A DNA stretch of 37,063 nucleotides from Flavobacteriales bacterium. GTDB taxonomy: Bacteria > Bacteroidota > Bacteroidia > NORP154. The notes beneath the pieces were generated by a model. The model had not been told where the DNA came from and ran no database searches. It saw nothing but the letters and a program-made list of their open reading frames with translations. A program made the translations under genes and the position numbers. Each line of letters begins with the position of its first letter. The stretch's first letter is position 1. Location: positions 1 to 37,063 of the forward strand of contig DTRK01000093.1 of the NCBI GenBank assembly GCA_012965955.1, read 5' to 3'. Shown one piece after another: positions 25,219-33,956 of the stretch.

Positions 25219-26682
25219 ATGTCAACAGTTAAATATCCAGAAGTTCAGAATTACATAGGTGGGGCATTCGAGTCCAATGGGCAAAACAAGATGGATGTGC
25301 ATTCTCCAATTAGCGGGGAGCTGATTTCCACCATGCCACTATCCTCGGGGTCGGATTTGGACAAGGCAGTTCAAGCGGCGGAAGCTGCATATCCATCCTG
25401 GTCTGAAACCCCGGTAAAGGAGCGGGTTCAGGTTTTCTTCCGATACAAGAAACTGATGGAGGAGCATATTCAGGAATTGGCTGAATTGGTTTCTGTTGAG
25501 AATGGTAAAACCTTGGGCGAAGCAACAGCAGAAGTAGAAAAAAGCATTGAACTCACAGAATTTGCATGCTCCATGCCACAGCTTATAGGTGGGGAATTGA
25601 TGGAGGTGAGCAAAGGCGTAGAGTGCAGAATTGAGCATAAGCCGCTTGGCGTCGTTGCTTCTATAGCTCCGTTCAACTTCCCTCATATGGTACCGCACTG
25701 GACCCTGCCCAACGCAATTGCACTCGGTAATACAATGGTTATGAAACCTTCCGAGAAAGTGCCGATTTCAGCAAACCGTATTGCAGCAATGCTCAAGGAA
25801 GCCGGACTGCCAGATGGTGTGTTCAATATTGTGAACGGTGACAAAGAAATTGTTGAGGCGATCTGTGCTCATCCGGGAATCAAGGCAGTTTCATTTGTTG
25901 GGTCGACCAAAGTCGCTCAAATAGTCTATAAAGCTGCAACTTCAACCCTAAAGCGATGTCTGGCTCTTGGGGGCGCAAAGAATCATCTGATTGTATTACC
26001 TGACGCGCATGTGGATATGACTGCTTCTAACGTGGTGGCTTCAATGTCGGGCTGCGCGGGCCAAAGATGCATGGCGGCGGCACAGATGGTTGGAGTAGGG
26101 CCGGTAGACCACATTATTGAGAAAATGATTGAAGAAGCGAAGAAAATAATACCCGGGGAGAATTTGGGATCAGTTATTTCCAAAGAAGCCAAAGACCGAA
26201 TAGAAGGGTATATTACTGATGCTGAAAATGCAGGTGCTACTGTCTTAGTCGATGGTCGTAACTGGACAGTGGATGGACAAGAGGGTGGATACTATGTTGG
26301 TCCTACGATAATCGACCATGTTACTCCAGATATGGCAATAGCTAAAGAAGAGGTATTCGGTCCCGTTATTTCTATTATTCGCACCAAAGACCTGGATGAG
26401 GCCATTGAGCTCGAAAACAGCTCACCTTATGGCAACGCAGCTGCCGTGTTTACGCAGAGCGGGGGCCTGGCAAGGCAAGTAATGGAACGCGCCAGCGCTG
26501 GAATGATCGGTGTTAACATTGGAGTGCCTGTCCCAAGGGAACCGTTCTCATTTGGAGGTTGGAATGATTCTAAGTTTGGCGTTTGTGACATAACCGGGAA
26601 GAGTTCGATTGAATTCTGGACGCAGTTAAAGAAGACCACTACCAAGTGGAATGCTGATGCCAAAACTAATTGGATGAGTTAA
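25219..26682 (+). CDS. mmsA: CoA-acylating (methyl)malonate-semialdehyde dehydrogenase
   Basis: A 487-residue aldehyde dehydrogenase. The catalytic Cys284 lies in SGCAGQRCMA, and the cofactor-binding FNFPHMVPHWTLPNAIALGNT and VGSTKVA segments are those of MmsA-type enzymes, which use NAD and CoA to turn (methyl)malonate semialdehyde into acetyl- or propionyl-CoA with loss of CO2. The C-terminal GVPVPREPFSFGGWNDSKFG is also characteristic. With the following aminotransferase it would finish the breakdown of beta-alanine or beta-aminoisobutyrate from uracil or thymine. First gene of the run; 236 bp precede it, including a strong inverted repeat. Confidence 0.93.
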   Translation: MSTVKYPEVQNYIGGAFESNGQNKMDVHSPISGELISTMPLSSGSDLDKAVQAAEAAYPSWSETPVKERVQVFFRYKKLMEEHIQELAELVSVENGKTLGEATAEVEKSIELTEFACSMPQLIGGELMEVSKGVECRIEHKPLGVVASIAPFNFPHMVPHWTLPNAIALGNTMVMKPSEKVPISANRIAAMLKEAGLPDGVFNIVNGDKEIVEAICAHPGIKAVSFVGSTKVAQIVYKAATSTLKRCLALGGAKNHLIVLPDAHVDMTASNVVASMSGCAGQRCMAAAQMVGVGPVDHIIEKMIEEAKKIIPGENLGSVISKEAKDRIEGYITDAENAGATVLVDGRNWTVDGQEGGYYVGPTIIDHVTPDMAIAKEEVFGPVISIIRTKDLDEAIELENSSPYGNAAAVFTQSGGLARQVMERASAGMIGVNIGVPVPREPFSFGGWNDSKFGVCDITGKSSIEFWTQLKKTTTKWNADAKTNWMS

Positions 26683-26692
26683 GACAATCGCG

Positions 26693-28045
26693 ATGAGTAC
26701 TACTACGATATCAGAAGCAGAGGAGATACTGGCCCAAAACCTTAACCATACTTTGTTCGCCTGGGCGAAGCAGGCAGGGCTTAATCCCATCAATGTAAAA
26801 CGCGGAGAGGGCGTCTATATTTATGATAGGGATGATAAGAAATACATTGATTTTTCATCTCAACTTATTTGTGTCAATATAGGCCATGGAAATAAAAAGG
26901 TTCAGGAGGCTATCCAAAAGCAAATGGATGAAGTATCCTACGTGTTCCCCGGAATGATAACAAAGGCCAGAGGAGACCTGGGGAAAAAACTGGCTGAGAT
27001 TACTCCTGGAAATCTTACCAAAACGTTCTTCACTCTTGGAGGTGCTGAAGCTATTGAAAACGCGATTAAGGTAGCTCGAGTATGTACAGGGCGGTCAAAA
27101 ATAATTACCCAATACCGTTCTTATCACGGTGCTACATACGGAGCTATTACGGCTGGTGGTGATCCCAGGAAGCATGCGGTTGACAGTCAGCAAATGCCCA
27201 ATATCATTCACGTTGAAAACCCTTATTACTACAGGTGTCCTTGGGGAACATCATCTCTTGAGGAATGTGGAGAAATGTGTGCAGACAATATGGAAAGGGT
27301 AATTCAATATGAAAATCCGAGCAGTATAGCGGCTATTATTCTTGAAGGAGAATCTGGGTCTTCGGGTTGCATAAAGTACCCTCCTGGTTATTGGAAGCGT
27401 ATTCGTGGAATAGCAGACAAATATGGAATCATGCTCATTGACGATGAGGTCATGAGCGGTTTTGGAAGGACAGGAAAATGGTTTGGCATTGATAATTATG
27501 ATGTTGTACCCGATATGATGTGCGTTGCAAAGGGTTTGACATCAGGGTACTTGCCACTTGGGGGCTTGATTGTCTCAGATAAGATTGCAGCACATTTTGA
27601 TGACAATGCATTGCCAATTGGGCTTACCTATTCAGCACATGCTGTCTCCTGCGCAGCAGCGTTGGCGAATATTGGAGTATATGAAGAAGATGGACTCATC
27701 GAGAACGCTGCAAAGATGGGGCGTTACGTCGAGGCGAAAGTAGAGGAGCTGAAAGTCAAACATCCTTCAATTGGAGATTTTCGCAATACGGGTTTGCTGG
27801 GTTGTATTGAGCTGGTGAAGAATCGTGAAACGAAGGAGCCGGTTACTCCATGGAATGCCGGACCAAAGGATATGGAAGTAACGAACAGGATGGCAGCAAA
27901 GATCAGGGAGCTGGGCATGTTTACATTTGTGAGGTGGAACTGGATTTTTATTGCACCTCCTCTATGTATAACAGAATCTGAAATTGATGAGGGGATGGAA
28001 ATTATATCACAGGCCATTTCGATAGCCGATGAATATTGCACATAA
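26693..28045 (+). CDS. Class-III aminotransferase, probable beta-alanine (omega-amino acid) transaminase
   Basis: A 450-residue PLP enzyme. The Schiff-base Lys280 is in CVAKGLTSGYLPLGG, the cofactor-binding Asp in LIDDEVMSGFGRTGKWFG, and the fold-type-I GGAEAIENAIKVAR segment at ~residue 115. Beta-alanine:pyruvate transaminases of this class form malonate semialdehyde. The gene starts 10 bp after mmsA, whose enzyme consumes that product, and the same locus makes beta-alanine from uracil. Taurine or GABA transaminase is possible by sequence, but context favours beta-alanine. Confidence 0.9.
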   Translation: MSTTTISEAEEILAQNLNHTLFAWAKQAGLNPINVKRGEGVYIYDRDDKKYIDFSSQLICVNIGHGNKKVQEAIQKQMDEVSYVFPGMITKARGDLGKKLAEITPGNLTKTFFTLGGAEAIENAIKVARVCTGRSKIITQYRSYHGATYGAITAGGDPRKHAVDSQQMPNIIHVENPYYYRCPWGTSSLEECGEMCADNMERVIQYENPSSIAAIILEGESGSSGCIKYPPGYWKRIRGIADKYGIMLIDDEVMSGFGRTGKWFGIDNYDVVPDMMCVAKGLTSGYLPLGGLIVSDKIAAHFDDNALPIGLTYSAHAVSCAAALANIGVYEEDGLIENAAKMGRYVEAKVEELKVKHPSIGDFRNTGLLGCIELVKNRETKEPVTPWNAGPKDMEVTNRMAAKIRELGMFTFVRWNWIFIAPPLCITESEIDEGMEIISQAISIADEYCT

Positions 28046-28066
28046 CCATTCAACCCCGCACCTTCT

Positions 28067-28492
28067 ATGCTTGCAACAGAAGTATCTCCGGAAGTAACTG
28101 AACTGAGAACAGCCAGGCTGCATCTTCGCGAAGACGATATCATTTGTATTCGGGTGAAGGACAATGTCGATATTGAGATAGCCGATGCAAGAGAGACTTT
28201 TACAGAGGTAAAGCGCCTGGCAGCAGGTGAGAAAAAACCGGTACTTGTGTTCACGGGTGCTGGGGGAACAATCAGTAGCGAGGTCAGGAAATTTTCTGCC
28301 AGCTTAGAAGCAGGGGAGCCCACACTTGCAGAAGCTGTAATTGCCAATTCCCTGGCTCACAAACTGGTGGTCAATATTCTGATTAAGTTTGCCAACATAG
28401 GCAGGCCGATGAAGCTGTTTATCAATGAGCATGATGCGGTGGCCTGGTTAAAGGAAGAGAGAGAAAAATATTATAATACACTTGAACAATGA
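28067..28492 (+). CDS. Small STAS-like cytoplasmic protein
   Basis: A 141-residue soluble protein with no signal or membrane segment. Alternating strands and helices (ARLHLREDDIICIRVKDN, DIEIADARETFTEVKRL, KPVLVFTGAGG, LAHKLVVNILIKFANIGRPMKLFINEHDAVAWL) look like the STAS/SpoIIAA-like small proteins common in Bacteroidota. It begins 21 bp after the aminotransferase, and its TGA overlaps the transporter ATG by 4 nt (ATGA). Translational coupling to a membrane transporter suggests a regulatory or scaffold role, but this is inference; I know of no characterised member. Confidence 0.7.
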   Translation: MLATEVSPEVTELRTARLHLREDDIICIRVKDNVDIEIADARETFTEVKRLAAGEKKPVLVFTGAGGTISSEVRKFSASLEAGEPTLAEAVIANSLAHKLVVNILIKFANIGRPMKLFINEHDAVAWLKEEREKYYNTLEQ

Positions 28493-30249
28493 GTAGCGAT
28501 ATAGTAGAATTAGAAGAGGATATATCTGGTTCTCCCTTATACAGCGAGGACCTGGCACCCGTTCCCAAAGAAAAGAGAACCTGGTCTATGTTCAACCTTG
28601 CAGCGATATGGGTTGGAATGGCAGTGTGCATACCAACCTATATTCTCGCTTCATATATGATCAGGTCAGGGCTCAGCTGGTATTCGGCTTTGATTATTAT
28701 AGCTTTTGCCAATTTGATTATTACCGTTCCCATGGTTCTTAATGGCCATGCTGGAGTTAAATATGGCATTCCGTTCCCGGTTTTAGGCCGGGCAGCGTTT
28801 GGCTACAAGGGTATTCATATTGCTTCAATTTTACGGGCCATAGTTGCCTGTGGGTGGTTCGGTGTGCAAACCTGGATTGGCGGACTGGCTTTCTATGCTA
28901 TTTGGAACGCGATTATGGGCGTAGAAGGGAGTACTGATCTTGATTATGGGAAATTCGTCGGATTTGCGGTGTTTTGGGTGGTTAACGTATTCTTTATCTG
29001 GAAAGGCACGGAGAGTATCAAGTGGCTGGAAGATTTTTCTGCTCCCATTCTGGTTCTCATCGGCTTATTGCTAATTGGATGGGGATATCATGTTGGAGGC
29101 GGCTTCAATGTGGTGTTAGACCAAAGCAAGCAGCTCAAGAAACCCGTTGCTACACTGGCCTATGAGTCTGGTATCGACAAATTGGTGTTGTCCTTAAATC
29201 CTTTGCAGAACATTGATGGGACTATAAAAGCGACGCATTATCAACTAACCATACCAACTAATGAGGCCACAGAGCAAGAGCGATGGATGCCTATTGAGGA
29301 AGACCGGGTTCCTATTCTGATCGAGCAGCTATCTCCAAATATTGACAGAGATGCCATAATTGCTGGGGAGAAGAAGATAGCAGTGCAATTTCGGGATGAC
29401 GGTGCAGGGGCTTATGATTTTATTTACTCCAGCATTGTTAAGGTGCCTATAGCAAAAGGAGGAGAGACTGGAGGGCTCGGAGACAGTATTTGGCTGTATT
29501 TGATATGGCTGACTGCGATGGTAGGATTCTGGGCAACCATGGCCATTAGCATAGCGGATATTACCCGATTTGCATCTTCTCAAAAGGATCAGGTACGGGG
29601 GCAATTTCTTGGGCTGCCTGGAACAATGATCTTCTATTCATTTGTGGGAGTGTTTGTTACCTGTGCGGCAGTAATAGGGTTCAAAGATGTCCTTATCGCA
29701 GATGACGCACCTTGGGATCCGGTTTCATTGTTAGGTAAATTTGAGAGTGTTCCATTGGTAATTACTTCACAAATTTTTATGATTATTGCTACATTGAGCA
29801 CTAACATAGCGGCCAATGTCATTGCACCATCCAATGCTTTCTCCAATTTACTCCCTCAAAAGTTGAGCTTTAGAGGCGGTGGGATGGTCACCGCTATTCT
29901 GGGTATAATAGTATGTCCCTGGTGGGTGTTGGGCCATATAGAGGAATACCTCATTTTGTTCAGCGGCCTCTTAGGACCAGTATTGGCCATCTTTATCTGT
30001 GACTATTATATACTCAGGAAGAAAAATCTCGTACTTCCTGACCTGTACAAAAAAACTGGGACCTATGCTTACTCCAACGGGTTTAACGTCGCTGCGATTG
30101 TTGCCTTTGTTGTGGGGGGTGTATTGGCAATATCAGGCAGATGGGTAACGATTCTGGAACCTCTTTACAACCTATCTTGGTTTACCGGTTTTATTGTGGC
30201 GTTTGGAATATATTATCTGATGATGAAGAAAAACTTTTCCTCAGATTAA
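28489..30249 (+). CDS. NCS1-family nucleobase:cation symporter with an inserted loop domain
   Basis: A 586-residue transporter, about 90-100 residues longer than usual NCS1 proteins such as Mhp1. The N-terminus has the family pattern (LAPVPKEKRTWSMFNLAAIWVGM), followed by about twelve hydrophobic segments. NCS1 proteins import uracil, hydantoins, allantoin or related rings with Na+ or H+; next to dihydropyrimidinase the substrate is likely uracil, thymine or a hydantoin-like ring. The extra length is residues ~210-324, between the fifth and sixth helices, and reads as a soluble beta-rich segment (VATLAYESGIDKLVLSL, THYQLTIPTNEAT, KKIAVQFRDDGAGAYDF). By Mhp1 topology this loop faces the periplasm. 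Confidence 0.92.
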   Translation: MSSDIVELEEDISGSPLYSEDLAPVPKEKRTWSMFNLAAIWVGMAVCIPTYILASYMIRSGLSWYSALIIIAFANLIITVPMVLNGHAGVKYGIPFPVLGRAAFGYKGIHIASILRAIVACGWFGVQTWIGGLAFYAIWNAIMGVEGSTDLDYGKFVGFAVFWVVNVFFIWKGTESIKWLEDFSAPILVLIGLLLIGWGYHVGGGFNVVLDQSKQLKKPVATLAYESGIDKLVLSLNPLQNIDGTIKATHYQLTIPTNEATEQERWMPIEEDRVPILIEQLSPNIDRDAIIAGEKKIAVQFRDDGAGAYDFIYSSIVKVPIAKGGETGGLGDSIWLYLIWLTAMVGFWATMAISIADITRFASSQKDQVRGQFLGLPGTMIFYSFVGVFVTCAAVIGFKDVLIADDAPWDPVSLLGKFESVPLVITSQIFMIIATLSTNIAANVIAPSNAFSNLLPQKLSFRGGGMVTAILGIIVCPWWVLGHIEEYLILFSGLLGPVLAIFICDYYILRKKNLVLPDLYKKTGTYAYSNGFNVAAIVAFVVGGVLAISGRWVTILEPLYNLSWFTGFIVAFGIYYLMMKKNFSSD

Positions 30250-30288
30250 AGAGTTAAATGCAAAGTGAACAGGCATATTTTCAAGCTG

Positions 30289-30341
30289 CCTGCCGGCATT
30301 TCTCACTTAAGCTTTAGCAACTGATGTAGGCAGGTTTTTTT
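30289..30341 (+). terminator. Possible terminator after the NCS1 gene
   Basis: CCTGCC (30289-30294) pairs with GGCAGG (30329-30334), followed directly by TTTTTTT (30335-30341). The loop is long (34 nt) and contains further partial pairing around ttaagcttta. It would separate or attenuate transcription between the two transporter genes. Confidence 0.4.
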
Positions 30342-30363
30342 CGATTCTCTATTTGACCTTTCC

Positions 30364-31854
30364 ATGGTTGTCAAGTACACAATTCTTTTCCTATACTTCC
30401 TTATCCTATTCCTGATAGGTGTATTCGCTTCCCGAAAAATAAAAGGGCTTGAAGATTACTACGTCGGAGGGAAGAAGCTAGGATATTGGGTAGTAGCGTT
30501 CTCGGCACGGGCCACTGGGGAATCTGCCTGGCTCTTACTGGGCCTGACGGGGCTTGGAGCCATGATAGGTGTGTCAGCCTTCTGGGTAGTTGCAGGTGAG
30601 TTATTAGGAGTGGGAGTAGCATGGTTCCTTATGGCAAGGCCATTCAAGGCACAAACTGATGCGTACGGTTCCATTACAATTCCGGATTACCTGGTCTCTA
30701 GATTTCAGTCATCCAGCCATCTGCTTCGCATTGTGGCCGCAGCGACCTTAACTGTATTCGTCACCATTTACGTGAGTGCCCAGATTGATGCTACTGGTAC
30801 CGCATTTGAGAATTTCTTAGGGTGGAATTACTATGTAGGGGTTTTTGTGGGTTTTGGAATCGTGGTGATGTACATTCTCTCAGGTGGTTTTGTTGCTGTA
30901 GCCTGGTCAGATCTCTTTCAGGGACTCCTTATGCTGATGGGTTTGGTACTCCTGCCCATCGTAGCTTTCCTCTATCTTGGGCCGGAAGCAGATGTAATGG
31001 GCACCTTGGAAAGAGTGGATCCCGGCCTGGTCGATATTTGGGGCAGTGGAGGCTTCTCTGCCTACAACGTGGTCACCGTTATTGGTTTGGCCCTGATAGG
31101 CCTGGGCTTCATGGGGTCGCCTCAATTATTTGTAAGGTTCATGTCGATCAAGGATGACAATGAGATTTTAAAGGGGAGATGGGTGGCGATTGTATTTACC
31201 TTGCTTACAGATTCTGCAGCAGTACTCATTGGGATGCTCGGAAGGTATTTGTTCACTGAATCCGGGCAGCTACCTGAGGATATCCTCGGCAATGGGGGAC
31301 AGCAAGTACTGCCGATGTTAGTTGACCTTGTCATGCCTTCATTAATTGTGGCCATGTACATTGCTGTGGTGCTGGCAGCCATTATGTCAACTATCGATTC
31401 ACTTCTTGTAGTGGCCTCTTCTGCCATTACGCGCGACTTCTATCAGCAGGTTTACAACCCAGAGCTGGACAATGATAAAATGGCGGGTATATCCAGAATC
31501 ATCACCGTGATTCTGGCGCTGGTAGCACTGGGGCTTGCACTAGCTGTAGCCACAATTTCACCGACACGTACAATATTCTGGTTTGTCATATTTGGATGGT
31601 CGGGTATAGCCGCTACGTTCTGCCCGGTGATGATATTGTCTCTTTTTTGGAAAGGGTATACCGAGAAGGGGGCCCTGGCATCAATGGTGACAGGTTTTAT
31701 CTCTGTTCCCGTCTTTAAGTTTCTGGCTCCACAAATTCCTGAATATGGCGTGTATTTCGATAAGCTGGCTGAACTCCCGCCATCCTTTGCGATTGCTTTG
31801 CTGTTTGGTATATTTGTTAGTAAGCTGGATAGAAAGGGAAACCTCAGAACTTGA
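30364..31854 (+). CDS. SSS-family sodium:solute symporter (PutP-like)
   Basis: A 496-residue membrane protein with ~13 hydrophobic helices. It starts with an N-terminal ILFLYFLILFLIGVFASRKIKGLEDYYVGGKKL typical of the family, and FSARATGESAWLLLG corresponds to the Na+/substrate region near TM2 of PutP. Later SGGFVAVAWSDLFQGLLMLMG and STIDSLLVVASSAITRDFYQ match the SSS signature. The substrate cannot be told; the location suggests a pyrimidine-derived compound such as beta-alanine or an intermediate. It follows the possible terminator, and its TGA overlaps the next gene's TTG (TTGA). Confidence 0.92.
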   Translation: MVVKYTILFLYFLILFLIGVFASRKIKGLEDYYVGGKKLGYWVVAFSARATGESAWLLLGLTGLGAMIGVSAFWVVAGELLGVGVAWFLMARPFKAQTDAYGSITIPDYLVSRFQSSSHLLRIVAAATLTVFVTIYVSAQIDATGTAFENFLGWNYYVGVFVGFGIVVMYILSGGFVAVAWSDLFQGLLMLMGLVLLPIVAFLYLGPEADVMGTLERVDPGLVDIWGSGGFSAYNVVTVIGLALIGLGFMGSPQLFVRFMSIKDDNEILKGRWVAIVFTLLTDSAAVLIGMLGRYLFTESGQLPEDILGNGGQQVLPMLVDLVMPSLIVAMYIAVVLAAIMSTIDSLLVVASSAITRDFYQQVYNPELDNDKMAGISRIITVILALVALGLALAVATISPTRTIFWFVIFGWSGIAATFCPVMILSLFWKGYTEKGALASMVTGFISVPVFKFLAPQIPEYGVYFDKLAELPPSFAIALLFGIFVSKLDRKGNLRT

Positions 31855-33839
31855 ATATTCTTTCAAAAATATATGCTGAAATTGGGCTTGCTGCCTTGGT
31901 AGTGGTGCTTTCTTGTGGTTCGCTTCAGGCGCAGCCGGAGAATGATGATATGGCCAATGCCCTGGAGATTGAGGATCTGTTGCATTGGTGTTCACCATTG
32001 GCGGGTTTGAGTAACAAAGGAGCCACTGAGGACGGTGCCAGGATTGGCTGTATGACCAATGACGGCCCCAATTACAATGTATGGTTCAAGTTCAGGGCCA
32101 GTACGGACAACGTGCAAGTTGTGGTGAGTACCGGAGATGTGTTTGGGACAATGAAGTTTGCCAACGTTGCCCTCATTGATGAGTATGGCACACAGCTAGC
32201 CTGTGATGAGTACAATGATGAGTATGGCGATGTGGGATTGACCTATACAAACTTGAACTTAGGCAACTGGTATTTCATTCAGGTTGACCATGCGAACACC
32301 TCTTCTTATCCAGGCACATTCACCCTGTGCGTGACAGATGAGCTGGGCTATGATTACCAGGATGGTGCCAAAGAGTTGATGAACTTGTCAAACTGGTGCT
32401 CCCGGGATGCGGAGTTCTCCACCTGGAAAGGATCTCCTGATGGAGGCACTGGGACCTGCCTCAAAACGGGACCGAATTTCAATAAGTGGTTCAAGTTCTA
32501 CGCCCGTTCGGAAGAGATTGAAGTTAATGTGATCACGGGAGGGGAAAAGGGATCCTGCCAGTTTCCCGTGGTAATGTTGTGGGACGCCAACTTTAATGAG
32601 GTGGCTTGTGGTAAATGGAAGTCAGAGTCTGCTGATGAGTGCAGCCTGACAGGTACCGGGCTAAAGGAGAAGAACTGGTATTACATCTCCGTTGATCATA
32701 TATTAAATGATAAATATCCAGGTTCATTTACGCTGTGCCTTGATAAGGGAGGAACGGTTGAAACTGTGGGAATTAAGGAGAAAATTTCAATCCGTGGCAG
32801 GCTGTTGTACAACTTGTTTGAACCGGTTAACAGTAAGATCACCTTGCTAGGAGAGAATGATGAGGTGTTGACAAAAACAGAAACTGACAACACGGGGAAA
32901 TTTAGATTTGATGATTTGCGCCCTGAAGTTGATTATACAGTGGTGGTAGAGGATTATAGCCCGGGACAGGACGTGTCAATTGTGCAAACAAATTACAAGG
33001 GGCGAATAATAAAGAAAGCGCAAAGGCAAGAGAAAAACATATTCAGGTTTCATATGTTACCTCCTGATTGCTATGGCCTGGGATTACTCAGCTGCGAAGA
33101 TCCGGGATTGCTGCCCGACGCAGGTACAGTAGGTTTATTGGGAATTGTAACTGACAAAGACGACCCTTTAGGCGGTAAGGAGAATGTTAACATTGGGCTA
33201 TATAAGGACGCGGAAACGTTGTTAGAGGAAACCCAGACCGACCAAAGCGGTAGTTTTAAGTTCAATAACCTTCCTTATGACGCTGGCTATATGATCAGGG
33301 TAGATAATATCTCAGATGACCTATATGTAGAGATGCTCATGGTAAATGATGAAGGCAACTCAATCATGGCTACAACCATGGAGAACCTTGACGAAAATGG
33401 GTTTTTCAACTTCCAGGCACTGCCGTATATGCAAGTCTATTTGAGCAAGCTGAAAATTGATGATTTGGCTGACCTAACGCTTGTTGACCTGACCATTGGA
33501 ACGCCCATTAAGTTGAATAATGTCTATTTCCTATTGGGGAAATATGATCTTCTGCCATCGTCAAGTGCTGAATTGGACAAGCTCGTAGGATTGCTGAACG
33601 ACAATGAGGATGTTAAAATTGAGGTTGCAGGGCATACAGACAACAGTGGTACCATGAAATTTAATATTCTGCTCTCGGCAAATCGGGCAAAAGCAGTTAT
33701 GGACTATTTAATTGCTAAAGGAATTTCACCTTCACGACTCACCTATAAAGGTTATGGCAGCAAAAAGCCAATATCTCGGAATCACAGTGAAGCTGAGCGC
33801 AAGAAAGACAGACGCGTAGAATTCACAATTGCGGAATAA
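31851..33839 (+). CDS. OmpA-family envelope protein with PPC-like and carboxypeptidase-regulatory-like modules
   Basis: A 662-residue exported protein. The only possible start is a TTG at 31851 overlapping the symporter stop, since an in-frame TAG lies just upstream; a signal peptide ends near SLQAQ. Two related ~125-residue domains follow, each with NxxWFKFxA, a GNWYFIQVDH or KNWYYISVDH core and YPGxFTLCV; these resemble bacterial pre-peptidase domains. Two ~90-residue beta-sandwich repeats come next (ISIRGRLLYNLFEPVNSKITLL; GIVTDKDDPLGGKENVNIGLY). The C-terminal ~110 residues are an OmpA peptidoglycan-binding domain (VAGHTDNSGTMKFNILLSANRA, YGSKKPI, RRVEFTI). It would anchor the outer membrane or surface modules to the wall. 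Confidence 0.9.
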   Translation: MNILSKIYAEIGLAALVVVLSCGSLQAQPENDDMANALEIEDLLHWCSPLAGLSNKGATEDGARIGCMTNDGPNYNVWFKFRASTDNVQVVVSTGDVFGTMKFANVALIDEYGTQLACDEYNDEYGDVGLTYTNLNLGNWYFIQVDHANTSSYPGTFTLCVTDELGYDYQDGAKELMNLSNWCSRDAEFSTWKGSPDGGTGTCLKTGPNFNKWFKFYARSEEIEVNVITGGEKGSCQFPVVMLWDANFNEVACGKWKSESADECSLTGTGLKEKNWYYISVDHILNDKYPGSFTLCLDKGGTVETVGIKEKISIRGRLLYNLFEPVNSKITLLGENDEVLTKTETDNTGKFRFDDLRPEVDYTVVVEDYSPGQDVSIVQTNYKGRIIKKAQRQEKNIFRFHMLPPDCYGLGLLSCEDPGLLPDAGTVGLLGIVTDKDDPLGGKENVNIGLYKDAETLLEETQTDQSGSFKFNNLPYDAGYMIRVDNISDDLYVEMLMVNDEGNSIMATTMENLDENGFFNFQALPYMQVYLSKLKIDDLADLTLVDLTIGTPIKLNNVYFLLGKYDLLPSSSAELDKLVGLLNDNEDVKIEVAGHTDNSGTMKFNILLSANRAKAVMDYLIAKGISPSRLTYKGYGSKKPISRNHSEAERKKDRRVEFTIAE

Positions 33840-33865
33840 CCACCTCCATTTTTTTATTTTCCCTA

Positions 33866-33896
33866 TTGCCATTCTCAATTTATTAGAGTAGTATTG
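33866..33896 (+). promoter_or_regulatory. Candidate promoter before hydA, TTG-N20-TAgtATTG
   Basis: TTG at 33866-33868, 20 bp, then TAGTATTG at 33889-33896, one mismatch from TAnnTTTG. It lies in the 117-bp gap after the OmpA-family gene and would start a transcript ~55 nt before the hydA GTG. Confidence 0.4.
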
Positions 33897-33956
33897 TTAT
33901 AGAGTCAGATCAGATGATGCCTCCAATTTCGCTAACAGATAAATTCAATTGATAAA

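Noticed and set aside
27724-28347. 207-residue minus-strand frame spanning the transaminase end and the STAS-like gene
   Set aside because: Overlaps two well-supported plus-strand genes and has serine-rich shadow composition.
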